Of a DNA stretch of 64,000 nucleotides, positions 18,911 to 27,877 are shown in pieces. The stretch comes from CAWIVH01 sp963839475 (GTDB lineage Bacteria; Acidobacteriota; UBA6911): assembly GCA_963839475.1 (NCBI GenBank), contig CAWIVH010000012.1, positions 1-64,000 of the forward strand, given 5' to 3'. Under the pieces are notes generated by a model that was not told the origin of the DNA, made no database searches, and saw nothing but the letters and a program-made list of their open reading frames with translations. Made by a program: the position numbers and the translations under genes. Positions within the stretch are counted from its first letter, which is position 1; each line of letters starts with the position of its first letter.

Positions 18911-20119
18911 ATGATCAGGAGCCTTCGTCCCAACCATCCGGGAGCTGACCCGCGCGTTCTCGTTCTTGCCGACGATATGACGGGCGCGCTGGAAGTCGGA
19001 GCCCTATTCGCTCAGCGGGGATTGACCAGCCTGGTCGCCATCAAGCCGGAGGCCGGCATCGAGGCGCTCCGGGTTGAGATCCAAGTCCTGGTCATCAATA
19101 CCGAAAGCCGTCATTTGCCGGAGCAGGAGGCTTTTGAACGCATCCGGTCGATTGCCCTTGAAGCCGACTCCAGCGCATGGGACTACCTCTTCAAAAAAAC
19201 CGACTCAACCTTGCGAGGCAATCTGGCCGCTGAACTGCACGGCCTGATGACTGCAATGCCTGGATCCCCTCTGATTTTCGCCCCGGCTTACCCGCAGTTG
19301 GGCCGCACGGTGCGAGATGGGACGCTCTGCGTGCACGGCGTCCCGGTCAGTCAGACGGAATTTGGAGCCGACTTGTTGAACCCGGTCCGGGAAAGTCACA
19401 TTCCTTCCTTGATTGCCGCCAGCCGGTTTCCTGCGCCAATTCAAACCATGCCGTGCGACGGCCTTCAGGCCTCGATGACCGCCGGCCTTTATATTACCGA
19501 GGCTTCAACGGAGGATGACCTCCACCGGACCGCGCGGGATTTCCTTGGACTGCGTCCCACTCGCCTGGCTGCCGGCCCTGCCGCATTTGCACGCCACCTT
19601 GCGAACGAACTGGCTTCTTCCGGATACGTTTCGCCGGAATGGCCCGGAATCACCCGCTGTCTTGCGATCAACGGGAGCCGGAATCCGGTTTCCAATGCTC
19701 AGATCGCGCATGCCCGGAACCAGGATTGGTCGGTTTATGATGAATCGTTCACTCCGGCGAGCCCTCTTTGGACGGTCCTGGATGGCAATGCCTTTGCAGC
19801 CGGCGAGGTGGAAGCATTCTCGGACCGGTTCGGAGATTTCGCACATCAGGCGATCGAGCAGCTTTCCGCGGAAGCCGCCATCATTTTCGGCGGAGATACG
19901 GCCGCAGCACTTTTCAAAAAAGCAGGGGTCCGTTATTTGCAGCCGCTGAGCGAAATTCTACCAGGTGTTCCAGCTGCGCGCGCAGCCGGGTGCTCCGTAG
20001 GATCTGGGGAGACCTCAGGGATGACCAGCCGCATTTGGATCACCAAAGCCGGCGGCTTCGGGGATATCGACATCCTGACCCGGATCCGAAGGTTGCTGGA
20101 GGCCGGCCGGCAACGATGA
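18911..20119 (+). CDS. Four-carbon acid sugar kinase (DUF1537 family)
   Basis: The N-terminal domain carries the family motif ADDMTGALEVGA (from about residue 20), the substrate-site block FKKTDSTLRGN and the block FAPAYPQLGRTVRDG. The C-terminal nucleotide-binding domain has NGSRNPVSNAQI, IIFGGDTAAALFKKAGV and the closing SGMTSRIWITKAGGFG. Known members phosphorylate D-threonate, L-threonate or D-erythronate. Length (about 400 residues) is normal. I chose the ATG at 18911; a GTG at 18875 would add twelve poorly conserved residues. It is divergent from the HpcH/HpaI aldolase, which implies a joint catabolic role. The PdxA2 or OtnC-like partners usually found nearby are not in this window. Confidence 0.88.
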   Translation: MIRSLRPNHPGADPRVLVLADDMTGALEVGALFAQRGLTSLVAIKPEAGIEALRVEIQVLVINTESRHLPEQEAFERIRSIALEADSSAWDYLFKKTDSTLRGNLAAELHGLMTAMPGSPLIFAPAYPQLGRTVRDGTLCVHGVPVSQTEFGADLLNPVRESHIPSLIAASRFPAPIQTMPCDGLQASMTAGLYITEASTEDDLHRTARDFLGLRPTRLAAGPAAFARHLANELASSGYVSPEWPGITRCLAINGSRNPVSNAQIAHARNQDWSVYDESFTPASPLWTVLDGNAFAAGEVEAFSDRFGDFAHQAIEQLSAEAAIIFGGDTAAALFKKAGVRYLQPLSEILPGVPAARAAGCSVGSGETSGMTSRIWITKAGGFGDIDILTRIRRLLEAGRQR

Positions 20120-20277
20120 CCAGACTGGCTTCGGCACGGACAAAGGAATTCCGATTCCATCAGGTAAACAGGCCTCGATTGGCTTTGATTCTGGAATGAA
20201 GCAGTAAAACCTTTCGGTCAATCTTTGTGATAAATATTCTGAGCCACACCTACAACTTCTTGTGGAGATCGGGACTC

Positions 20278-22983
20278 ATGAATGGAAGGTTCCGAAAAAT
20301 CAGATGCCTGGGAACAGGGCCGGCAATCCCGATCAGTTCGGGACTTCTCGTGCTGTGGATCTGGGCGTGCACCTCCGCTGGGGCAACCGCGAACCCACAG
20401 GCTCAATCCGCGCAGCAGAATGGCGTGCCCGCAGGCGCGAATCCCTCCGGGCGGAAGTATCCCGCCCGTGTGTACCGGACGGTTCGGCTGACAGGCACAC
20501 CCCCCACGATCAACGGGAAGCTGGACGACCGCGCCTGGGAAGAAGGGGACTGGGCCGGCGACTACATCCAGCAGACGCCGAATGAGGGCGCCAAGCCCAG
20601 CCAACCGACCGAGCTCAAGATCCTCTATGACGACCGCAACATTTACGTCGCTATCCGCGTTTACGACGATCCTGCCCTCGTACACCGCTACCCGGGGAGG
20701 AGAGATGATTTAGTCGGCGACATCGTCGGGATATGTTTCGACAGCTACAACAGCAAACGAACAGGATTCGAATTCGATCTCACTGCCGGCGGCAGTAAAA
20801 TCGACCTGATCCTTGGCAACGGTGAACTGGAGTGGGATACCACCTGGGACGCAGTCTGGGACGGGGCGGTGGCGCACGATGAGAAGGGCTGGACGGCGGA
20901 GTTCCGGGTTCCACTCAGCCAGCTGCGCTTCGGCCGGCAAGAAGAGCAAATCTGGGGGATGCACGCATGGCGCTGGATCAGCCGCTTCCAGGAAGAATCC
21001 CAGTGGCAGTTGATCCCGCGGCAAAACACGGGGCGCATGCACCAACTCGGTGAATTGCACGGAATACGCAGCCTGCCACGCCCGCGCCACATCGAGTTGC
21101 TCCCCCACCTCCTGGGGCGCGCTGCCCAATATCCTGAGGCTGTGAGCGGCGTGGAAGGATCAGCCTCGGCTGGGCTCGACGTAAAAGTCGGGCTCACGTC
21201 GAATTTTACGCTCGATGCCACGGTTAACCCGGATTTTGGCCAAGTCGAGGCCGATCCGTCGGTCATCAACTTGACGGCCTACGAAACCTTCTACGAGGAA
21301 AAACGCCCCTTTTTCCTGGAGGGGCGCAAGATCCTGGATTTCGAGATCGAAGGCTTCGACCAGCTTTTCTATTCCCGGAGGATTGGGCAGGCGCCTTCGT
21401 ATTCCCCGGAGCTCGCCGCCGACGAGTCGGTCAACATCCCTGAAAGCACAACGATCCTGGGTGCCGCCAAGGTCACGGGCCGCACCGAAAACGGGCTTTC
21501 CGTAGGGGTGCTGCAGAGTTTCACCGCAAATGAGACCGCAAGCATTTCATCATCGTCGGGAAATCGTGAACAGACGGTGGAACCCTTTGCCAGCTATACG
21601 GTCGGGCGCGTCCACAAGGACTGGAATAATGGCAACACCAGTCTGGGAGGAATGGTAACGGAATCCCATCGGTCGATCTCCGATCCGGAGCTCGCGTTCC
21701 TGCCTTCCAATGCCTTGACCGGGGGGGTTGATTTCACGCGGCATTTTGCGAACCGCTCCTGGCTGCTTGATGCTAGTGCTGTTTTCAGCCAGATCCAAGG
21801 CGACCATGAAGCCATACGCGCGCTGCAGACAAATCCCGTGCACTACTACCAGCGCCCCGATGCCGGTCATCTCGGCGTGGACGAAAGGGCAACCTCCCTC
21901 TCGGGCCACGGCGGGTCTGTGCGCTTCGGACGCTCTGAAACCAGCCGGCTTCGCCTGACCGATCATTTGCACTGGTACTCGCCGGGTCTCGACCTGAACG
22001 ACCTCGGCTTTCTGAGGCAGGCGGATATTGTCTCGAACCAGGTTTTCCTGGGCTGGTCAGAGACCGAACCCAGGAGCATCTTCCGGCAGTACTCTGCGGT
22101 ATTTGTGAGGGAAGACGAGTGGGACTTCGGCGGTCTGAAAACGAAATCAGCCAATCGGATCGAAGCTTCAGCCCGTTTTAAAAACAAATGGGAAGCGTTG
22201 GGGAACTTCGGGTTTGTTCAATCGGTTGACACTCGCGCTCTCCGTGGGGGACCCGCACTGCGTTTTCACGACACCTGGAATGGCCTCCTCAACCTGGAAA
22301 CCGACTCGTCGCGTCGCGTGTCGTTCGCCCTCGCCGGTGAAAATACGCGTGCCCTCGGAGACAACTCACGAGTCTCGCGCATTGCGGGCACGGCTCGATT
22401 CCGGCTTTCCAACCGGTTTTCCTTTTCCGGACAGCCGTCCTACCAGAAGCTTGCCAACAACCTGCAATACGCGGCGACCGCCGATTCGGCAGGCAGCCCC
22501 CGCTGGCTGCTCGGCCGCATCGAGCAGGAGACCTGGAATTTTACCCTTCGGGTCAACCTGATCCTTACGCCGAACCTGACCCTTCAATACTATGGCAGCC
22601 CATTTTTAAGTGCCGGCAGCTACACGGAATTCAAGCGGGCAACGGACACTCTGGCCGAGCGCTATGAAGATCGATTCCACGCGCTGTCACCCCAGGAAAT
22701 AACATTCCTGCCTGATTCCAACAGCTATCGGGTACAGGAAGAATCGGATCCCGCACCTTATACTTTCGCAAATCCCGATTTCAGCTTCCGGCAATTCCGT
22801 TCGAATCTCGTGCTGCGATGGGAGTACAGGCCCGGATCCACGTTTTATGCCGTCTGGTCGCAAGGCCGGACCGGGTTCGATCAACATTGGGACTCCGGAT
22901 TTTCATCAAACTGGAGCGCACTTTGGAATGAACGCCCGGAAAATGTTTTCCTGGTAAAGCTCACCTTCTGGATCTCGCCCTGA
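20278..22983 (+). CDS. DUF5916 outer-membrane protein with CBM9-like domain
   Basis: A signal region is followed, at about residues 60-230 of the mature part, by a carbohydrate-binding-family-9-like beta sandwich (TINGKLDDRAWEE, YDDRNIYVAIRVYDDP, GWTAEFRVPLSQLRFG). The remaining 600 residues form a DUF5916 barrel with the family block FTLDATVNPDFGQVEADPSV and then TFYEEKRPFFLEG, ending in an aromatic beta strand. These proteins are outer-membrane barrels whose ligand is unknown; the CBM9-like part suggests glycan or heparin-like binding. The ATG at 20278 is favoured over a GTG at 20227. The gene is convergent with the porin downstream, with only 9 bp between the stops. Confidence 0.85.
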   Translation: MNGRFRKIRCLGTGPAIPISSGLLVLWIWACTSAGATANPQAQSAQQNGVPAGANPSGRKYPARVYRTVRLTGTPPTINGKLDDRAWEEGDWAGDYIQQTPNEGAKPSQPTELKILYDDRNIYVAIRVYDDPALVHRYPGRRDDLVGDIVGICFDSYNSKRTGFEFDLTAGGSKIDLILGNGELEWDTTWDAVWDGAVAHDEKGWTAEFRVPLSQLRFGRQEEQIWGMHAWRWISRFQEESQWQLIPRQNTGRMHQLGELHGIRSLPRPRHIELLPHLLGRAAQYPEAVSGVEGSASAGLDVKVGLTSNFTLDATVNPDFGQVEADPSVINLTAYETFYEEKRPFFLEGRKILDFEIEGFDQLFYSRRIGQAPSYSPELAADESVNIPESTTILGAAKVTGRTENGLSVGVLQSFTANETASISSSSGNREQTVEPFASYTVGRVHKDWNNGNTSLGGMVTESHRSISDPELAFLPSNALTGGVDFTRHFANRSWLLDASAVFSQIQGDHEAIRALQTNPVHYYQRPDAGHLGVDERATSLSGHGGSVRFGRSETSRLRLTDHLHWYSPGLDLNDLGFLRQADIVSNQVFLGWSETEPRSIFRQYSAVFVREDEWDFGGLKTKSANRIEASARFKNKWEALGNFGFVQSVDTRALRGGPALRFHDTWNGLLNLETDSSRRVSFALAGENTRALGDNSRVSRIAGTARFRLSNRFSFSGQPSYQKLANNLQYAATADSAGSPRWLLGRIEQETWNFTLRVNLILTPNLTLQYYGSPFLSAGSYTEFKRATDTLAERYEDRFHALSPQEITFLPDSNSYRVQEESDPAPYTFANPDFSFRQFRSNLVLRWEYRPGSTFYAVWSQGRTGFDQHWDSGFSSNWSALWNERPENVFLVKLTFWISP

Positions 22984-22992
22984 AGGCGGAAA

Positions 22993-24552
22993 TCAGTATT
23001 GGAACTCCCACAAGATATAAGGGTAGTGATAAACATTCCCGGCCGTCGATTGCTTCAGGAACCTGCCTGGAATCAAAGCGCCATATCCGGCACCAATGTT
23101 GATGGAATTCGATACCTTGAAATTTACCTGAATGTCTGGCTCCCATCCGACATGCCGGCTCGTAGCCTTGATATTGGTGACAATGGCCGTCCCATTGTCG
23201 CCGTAGAGCGCATCTTGCGTGGTTGCCAGGTAAAAATTGTTGATGTCGAATTGAATCCTTAGCCGCTTGTGCGCCTGAATATCAAGCCCGACCTTATAGT
23301 TGCTGGTGTTTTTCCAGCCCACCGCGTCGGCGATTCCATAATGGGAATGATTGGAGGCATACAATTGATCGAAGGTGCCGCGAGTACCATCCGCTTTTGC
23401 AGCATCACCGGTTGCGTAGTTGTACTCGAACAACACCTTAGGCTTGAGGGAGGATTTCGAGAGAAGGTGACTTAATCCCCAGGAACCTGCCCATGCCTCA
23501 TTCTTATCGTTTGCAAAGCTGCCGCGCTGAACTGCCAACTCCGCAGTATAGTCCATGGCACGGGGCAGCTTTCCCAGGAACCTCATCCCAAACGTTACCA
23601 GGTCGCTGTCCCCCTTTTTCCCTTTTTCATCCGTGACCAGAGGCTGGGTGCGCCAGAAAACATAGGGTTCGATCTCGGCTTTCGGAACGAGTTTACCGAA
23701 CGAAAAGTAACTGCCGTAAATATTCTCGCCCTTTCTGACCTCATTGAGTTCATTGGCATGAATGGTTGAAACCCGAGAGGCAGCAAAAGCCTCGGCGGTC
23801 ATTTCAGGATTTCCGTAACTGAGTTTGGCGGCGTCATAGGTGGGCGGCGAGTTGGCCCAACTCGAAGTAGCCACCAACCGTTTAGACCCTACATCCAGCA
23901 CCTGGCGCCCGACCCGGAAGGCGAGCGTGTTATCTTCCCATTTCCCGTGGATGTTCATAAAAGCCTGCCGGAGGTCCCAGGCATCCATAAATCCGGGTGG
24001 GCGGGCCTTAAGGTCATACCCGAAGGACCGGGAATCCTGCGTGGTGGCGGTAAACTCCAGGAAACGGTTTACCTTCAAGATGGCATCGACCCGAATGCGA
24101 TTCAGGTAATAGCCGTCGCCGGTATCGGCCGCATAGGATCGTCCTTTCGGATGCTCCATCCTTCCCCGGTACTGGACGCCCATCTTGAACCAACTCGGCC
24201 AGAATTCCGGGCCAGCAGCGTTTTTTCTGGCAGGAACATCAGTCTTCTTTTCACCCGCAGTTACGGATGGAGTTCCGTCAGCAGGAAGTGCAACCTTGGC
24301 CTGGGATTGCAGAGGGGTCGTGATCTTGGACACAGCGGCAGCGCTTGCCCCGGCGCCGGTCTCTTTCTCCGCCGACTGGGCGGGTGAGCAGTTCTCCTGT
24401 TCCTCGGCTCCAGCCCAAGCAATCCTGGCGAGTGGGATCGCGAACAACAAGACGGCATTCAGGGACCACGCATGCAGCTCTATTTGCCGGCTTTTGCGGC
24501 GCGTCGCAAGGCGAAGGTTCTTCATCCTGTTTTTTCCAGGTCGTTTTTCCAT
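22993..24552 (-). CDS. Alginate-export-type outer-membrane porin
   Basis: After a signal sequence (LNAVLLFAIPLARIAWA) there are about 90 residues rich in Ala, Glu, Lys and Thr, then a beta barrel of the alginate-export/AlgE-like type: FKMGVQYRGRMEH, YYLNRIRVDAILKVNRFLEF, NTLAFRVGRQVLDVGSKRLV, and a C-terminal aromatic strand ILWEFQY. The fold is assigned by pattern; it need not carry alginate. It lies 288 bp downstream of a nine-haem cytochrome gene on the same strand, so a porin-cytochrome pairing across the outer membrane is conceivable. A hairpin between the two genes suggests partly separate expression. Confidence 0.8.
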   Translation of the reverse strand: MEKRPGKNRMKNLRLATRRKSRQIELHAWSLNAVLLFAIPLARIAWAGAEEQENCSPAQSAEKETGAGASAAAVSKITTPLQSQAKVALPADGTPSVTAGEKKTDVPARKNAAGPEFWPSWFKMGVQYRGRMEHPKGRSYAADTGDGYYLNRIRVDAILKVNRFLEFTATTQDSRSFGYDLKARPPGFMDAWDLRQAFMNIHGKWEDNTLAFRVGRQVLDVGSKRLVATSSWANSPPTYDAAKLSYGNPEMTAEAFAASRVSTIHANELNEVRKGENIYGSYFSFGKLVPKAEIEPYVFWRTQPLVTDEKGKKGDSDLVTFGMRFLGKLPRAMDYTAELAVQRGSFANDKNEAWAGSWGLSHLLSKSSLKPKVLFEYNYATGDAAKADGTRGTFDQLYASNHSHYGIADAVGWKNTSNYKVGLDIQAHKRLRIQFDINNFYLATTQDALYGDNGTAIVTNIKATSRHVGWEPDIQVNFKVSNSINIGAGYGALIPGRFLKQSTAGNVYHYPYILWEFQY

Positions 24553-24783
24553 GGGATTGGACTCCCGGAAAAAATGAAACCGCTGTCCGCAGCGGCACGC
24601 TTCCTATTCTCTCATGATTTGCAGGTTCGCGTCGCTGTCGCTGAACTTAGAAGGCCGGCGGCAGGCCGCTGGAATTATTTCAGGGATGGGGCTGGAATGA
24701 GAAAATATTATCAGTTTCAATTGTTTATTCGTTGGCGGGAGGCTGTGCGAAATAATACGGGAGAGGAGTTAAAGGCGGGGGGA

Positions 24784-24824
24784 CCAGGGTGGTTCCCTGC
24801 GGAATCTGCAGAGAACCACCCCGG
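24784..24824 (-). terminator. Strong hairpin between cytochrome and porin genes
   Basis: GGGTGGTTC at 24787-24795 is the exact complement of GAACCACCC at 24813-24821, with further pairing outside. The loop is 17 bases. It starts just downstream of the cytochrome stop. No T-run follows on the minus strand, so it may be an mRNA-stabilising or attenuating hairpin rather than a full terminator. Confidence 0.55.
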
Positions 24825-24840
24825 GAAGGGCTTGCTTTTG

Positions 24841-27027
24841 TTAATTGTTATTCAAGGGATTCTCGTGGCAGAGAGCGCAACCGACCACGGCTCCCTTGGC
24901 TATGGTGAAGGTCCTGCCGTCGTGGCTAAAGGTCCGACTGGTGGCAGCCTTGGAAAGGACCGTACCCTGAAGGTTTTTGCCATGGCAGGCCTGGCAGACA
25001 CCCATCGAGGAGCTGGAGTCTCCGACCATGTCGTGATGGTCTGACACCCAACGCGCGTCGACGGGATGCATGCCATGCGGGCCCTTCATCCAGCCGTTGG
25101 CATCGAGATTCCCGCGGAAGTCACTGAGAGTAAGGGTGCCGACTCCATGGCAAGTCTGGCATTCCACAATCTTGCCCGAATGGCCCTGAAGCTGATTGGC
25201 CGCGACGTTGTCATTGGCCGCAGGATTGGCATTGGGCCACTCGGCGTGGGTCGCTCCGTGGCATCCTTCGCAGAAAACACCGCCATGGCCGCGGCTAAGG
25301 CGGAAAAGCACCTGCTTCGTGCCGGTCTGGCTCGCCACTTGATTTTCAGAAAACCTGCGGTTTACCGCGACAATCGGCTTGGCGTTTGCATCCCCGGTCC
25401 GGTAGGCCTGGGCCAGGCGGAGCCCGTCCGAACTTTTCACCGTGCCGGATAATGCCGTCAGGTTGCTGTTGATGTCGCCGGTGTGGCAAGACTGGCACAT
25501 CGGCTCATTCGCCCATGGAATACGAGGTGTTTTGGGATTTGTGTAATAGTCGCCGGCCACGATGAATTTCCCCGGATTTCCCGCGCTGACATTCTGCGAG
25601 AAATCATTGGCCACCTGCTGAAGATTGCCGTGGCAGTCCTGGCAGGCCTGGCCGGCGTTATACATTTCGCCGCGGAAACACTGAGTGACTTTGCCGGGGT
25701 GGCACTGATAGCAGGTCTTTTGCAGGATATCATCGCGGGTCGCGGCGCTCCTCCCGGTAGGTCCGGGCATGCTCGGGAAGCGAACGACGCGCGCATGGTA
25801 GCCGTGCATAACGCGGGAGAACGACTGGTGGAGTGTCTGTTCCCGCCCATTGGCATCGGCGCCCGGCCCTTTGGGTCCCACATGCGCAAGGTCGAGCGCT
25901 GGTGTGTAGTGGCATCTTTGGCAGGAGACCGGGGTCTCGTTCTGCAGATTGGTGCCGTGCTTGAGATCATGCAGCCGAAGGATGTTCAAATCGAAGGCGT
26001 ATTCAATGCTGACAGCTGTCGGAACCTTGGTATAGAGCGGGTCGTCCACCCTTGTGGCGGGGGAGATACCTCTGATCGCGCTGCCGTTTCCGCCGTCGCT
26101 TATCGCCGAGTGGCAGTTCTTGCAGTCGACTTCACCCGAGACAGGAGTCACGACATCCAGGCTGGCAAGGACCGTGCCGGCCGCGAGTTGAAGCGTGTTT
26201 CCTTTCGAAGCCATCGCCTGCACTCGCATCAACGGATAGGCGTTGAGTCTGCCGTTGTCATCAAAAGGTGAAACAGGAATCCCCTCCGCACTGAACCAGT
26301 TGACGCTGGTCTGGGTGTAGCCGAAAGGGAAATTGATGAAAAACGGAAGGCTCTTGTAGAAAAGTGCAAACGGCTGGGGGATGTTCAGCGAGTAGGGCTG
26401 GGAAACAAAGGGAGCGGTGACGCTGGGCATCCATTGCTGGTCCGCTGCAAGCTTTCCGTCCCCGAGGTAAAGCCGCTGCAGGTCGGGCACCGGAAGGCCG
26501 ACATCCGGGGCGATCGGGAAAAGGCCCAGGATTCCGGGGGGATAATACGCATTCATGGCATCGTAGGCCACGGGCTTTCCGGTCCTTGGGTTAATATCCC
26601 AGAAGTTGGTTTTGTATACGATAGGCGGGACTGCGTAAGCGAGCGACGGGTCCAGGGGATTGGAAGCCGCTGAATAATAGACTCCGGTTTGGCTCTGGTC
26701 GAGCAGTAGGGGAGTGTGGCCCTTTTTCAGCACCTGGGCGTGGACGACATTGAACGGAGGCAGGATGCTGGCGACGCGCTGATCGATGTCGCCGCAGTGC
26801 ATTCCCAGGTCATTCGAAGCCACAATCTGATACCCGCTCAGCCCCTGAAAGGGCCGTTCGGCCACCGGCGTCACAGGCTGCTTGCCGCTGTTCTGGCTGG
26901 TCGAGTTGATCGATTTCTGGGGAAGGGCCACGGCGGAACTGCCGACCAGTACCGCCAGGCACATCAGAACGATTCTCCATTGGGGAGCGGAAAGACAGCG
27001 AGATTTTTCGCGATTGCTTAATTTCAT
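24841..27027 (-). CDS. Secreted nine-haem cytochrome c
   Basis: A signal segment (IVLMCLAVLVGSSAVA) precedes an unusual haem-free domain of about 240 residues starting with SNDLGMHCGDIDQRV (residue 71 on). Nine CxxCH haem-binding motifs follow, at about residues 302, 369, 439, 462, 511, 586, 623, 688 and 717. The many extra histidines (for example HGYHARVV, HGMHP, SDHHDM) can supply distal ligands. Such proteins move electrons in the periplasm or on the cell surface. The NDLGMHC front domain is, from memory, shared by other large cytochromes of metal-reducing bacteria. The adjacent porin could place it at the outer membrane. Upstream lies an ArsR-family repressor and a palindrome, so expression may be redox- or metal-controlled. 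Terminal acceptor unknown. Confidence 0.92.
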   Translation of the reverse strand: MKLSNREKSRCLSAPQWRIVLMCLAVLVGSSAVALPQKSINSTSQNSGKQPVTPVAERPFQGLSGYQIVASNDLGMHCGDIDQRVASILPPFNVVHAQVLKKGHTPLLLDQSQTGVYYSAASNPLDPSLAYAVPPIVYKTNFWDINPRTGKPVAYDAMNAYYPPGILGLFPIAPDVGLPVPDLQRLYLGDGKLAADQQWMPSVTAPFVSQPYSLNIPQPFALFYKSLPFFINFPFGYTQTSVNWFSAEGIPVSPFDDNGRLNAYPLMRVQAMASKGNTLQLAAGTVLASLDVVTPVSGEVDCKNCHSAISDGGNGSAIRGISPATRVDDPLYTKVPTAVSIEYAFDLNILRLHDLKHGTNLQNETPVSCQRCHYTPALDLAHVGPKGPGADANGREQTLHQSFSRVMHGYHARVVRFPSMPGPTGRSAATRDDILQKTCYQCHPGKVTQCFRGEMYNAGQACQDCHGNLQQVANDFSQNVSAGNPGKFIVAGDYYTNPKTPRIPWANEPMCQSCHTGDINSNLTALSGTVKSSDGLRLAQAYRTGDANAKPIVAVNRRFSENQVASQTGTKQVLFRLSRGHGGVFCEGCHGATHAEWPNANPAANDNVAANQLQGHSGKIVECQTCHGVGTLTLSDFRGNLDANGWMKGPHGMHPVDARWVSDHHDMVGDSSSSMGVCQACHGKNLQGTVLSKAATSRTFSHDGRTFTIAKGAVVGCALCHENPLNNN

Positions 27028-27168
27028 TTTTCTAATCTCTCTGAAAAGCAGAAGTAATAACTAAAACAATGGTTCGCTGACCGGATTAGTGCAAATTCTG
27101 TGCCAGAGAAGGCCCGGGGCAAAAGCGCGTTGAAATTGCAGCAATATTACACTTTCCGCTTATATACT

Positions 27169-27182
27169 TCTATAGCTATAGA
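27169..27182. promoter_or_regulatory. 14-bp perfect palindrome, possible repressor operator
   Basis: TCTATAGCTATAGA reads the same on both strands and lies about 140 bp upstream of the cytochrome start, in the AT-rich part of the gap between the ArsR and cytochrome genes. Minus-strand promoter-like sequence (TAATAT) lies just beyond it. A link to the ArsR protein is inferred from position only. Confidence 0.4.
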
Positions 27183-27300
27183 GGAATATTTCCCTGAGGC
27201 AGGGATTTTTTTCCTGTGCTCCCCCGCTGGAACCGCCGAGAGCGAACCGCACCCTCCCAAGAAACCGCCGGGAACCGACGCATAAAAATCATGGCAATTT

Positions 27301-27341
27301 TCGAAGTCTTTGCGGTTTATCTATGTTTCGAAGTCTTTGGG
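27301..27341. repeat. Pair of 16-bp direct repeats
   Basis: TCGAAGTCTTTGCGGT (27301-27316) recurs with one change at 27326-27341, a 25-bp step. The pair lies immediately past the stop of the ArsR gene. The step is near 2.5 helical turns. Function unknown; it could also be a degraded member of the genome's AAGAC-type repeats. Confidence 0.5.
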
Positions 27342-27354
27342 GTGAGAACGCGAT

Positions 27355-27708
27355 CTATTTTCCGCGCGCGGAAACTTTGAGGCCGAACTCTTCGGCCTGG
27401 TGCCTGATCTTGTCTGTCATGCTGCTGCACACGGTATCGCAGATTTTGAGGATCACCGGATCGCTGATGGAATAGTAGGCGGAGGTGCCGCTGGAGCGCC
27501 GGGCAAGGACACCCGCATCGAGTAGGACTTTGAGATGCTTGCTGACATTGGCCTGGCTCGAATTCAACCGTTCCACCAGTTGCCCGACCGACAATTCGCT
27601 GCTCTCCAGGAGCCACAGGATTTTTAACCGCGTCGGTTCGCTTAGCGAGCGAAACCGCGCGGCAATGGACTCCAGAGCCTGATCCGAGAGCTGAGTCCTT
27701 TTGGTCAC
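27355..27708 (-). CDS. ArsR/SmtB-family winged-helix repressor
   Basis: The 117-residue protein has the family pattern: ALESIAARFRSLSEPTRLKI, the recognition helix ERLNSSQANVSKHLKVLLDA, and the wing GVLARRSSGTSAYYSISDP. The classic metal-binding ELCVCD box is replaced by ELSVGQL, so a standard arsenic or cadmium site is absent. Two C-terminal cysteines (CDTVC) could bind a metal or respond to redox. I chose the GTG at 27708 because GAGGAG lies seven bases upstream; an ATG at 27741 has no ribosome binding site. The gene is upstream of the cytochrome on the same strand and divergent from a sulfatase gene. Confidence 0.88.
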   Translation of the reverse strand: MTKRTQLSDQALESIAARFRSLSEPTRLKILWLLESSELSVGQLVERLNSSQANVSKHLKVLLDAGVLARRSSGTSAYYSISDPVILKICDTVCSSMTDKIRHQAEEFGLKVSARGK

Positions 27709-27877
27709 GGTTGTGCTCCTCGATGGAAAATTTGGATTCATAGTATAACGCACCAGAGCCCTTTGGCGAGGAGAACCTGCGCCCCGCGGTTTTCTGCGAC
27801 ATCCCGCATGCCCCCCCATCGAATGGATGCCTTTGGCGTGCAAAAGGATTAGGATGTGATTAACCGGGAGGTCGCGG

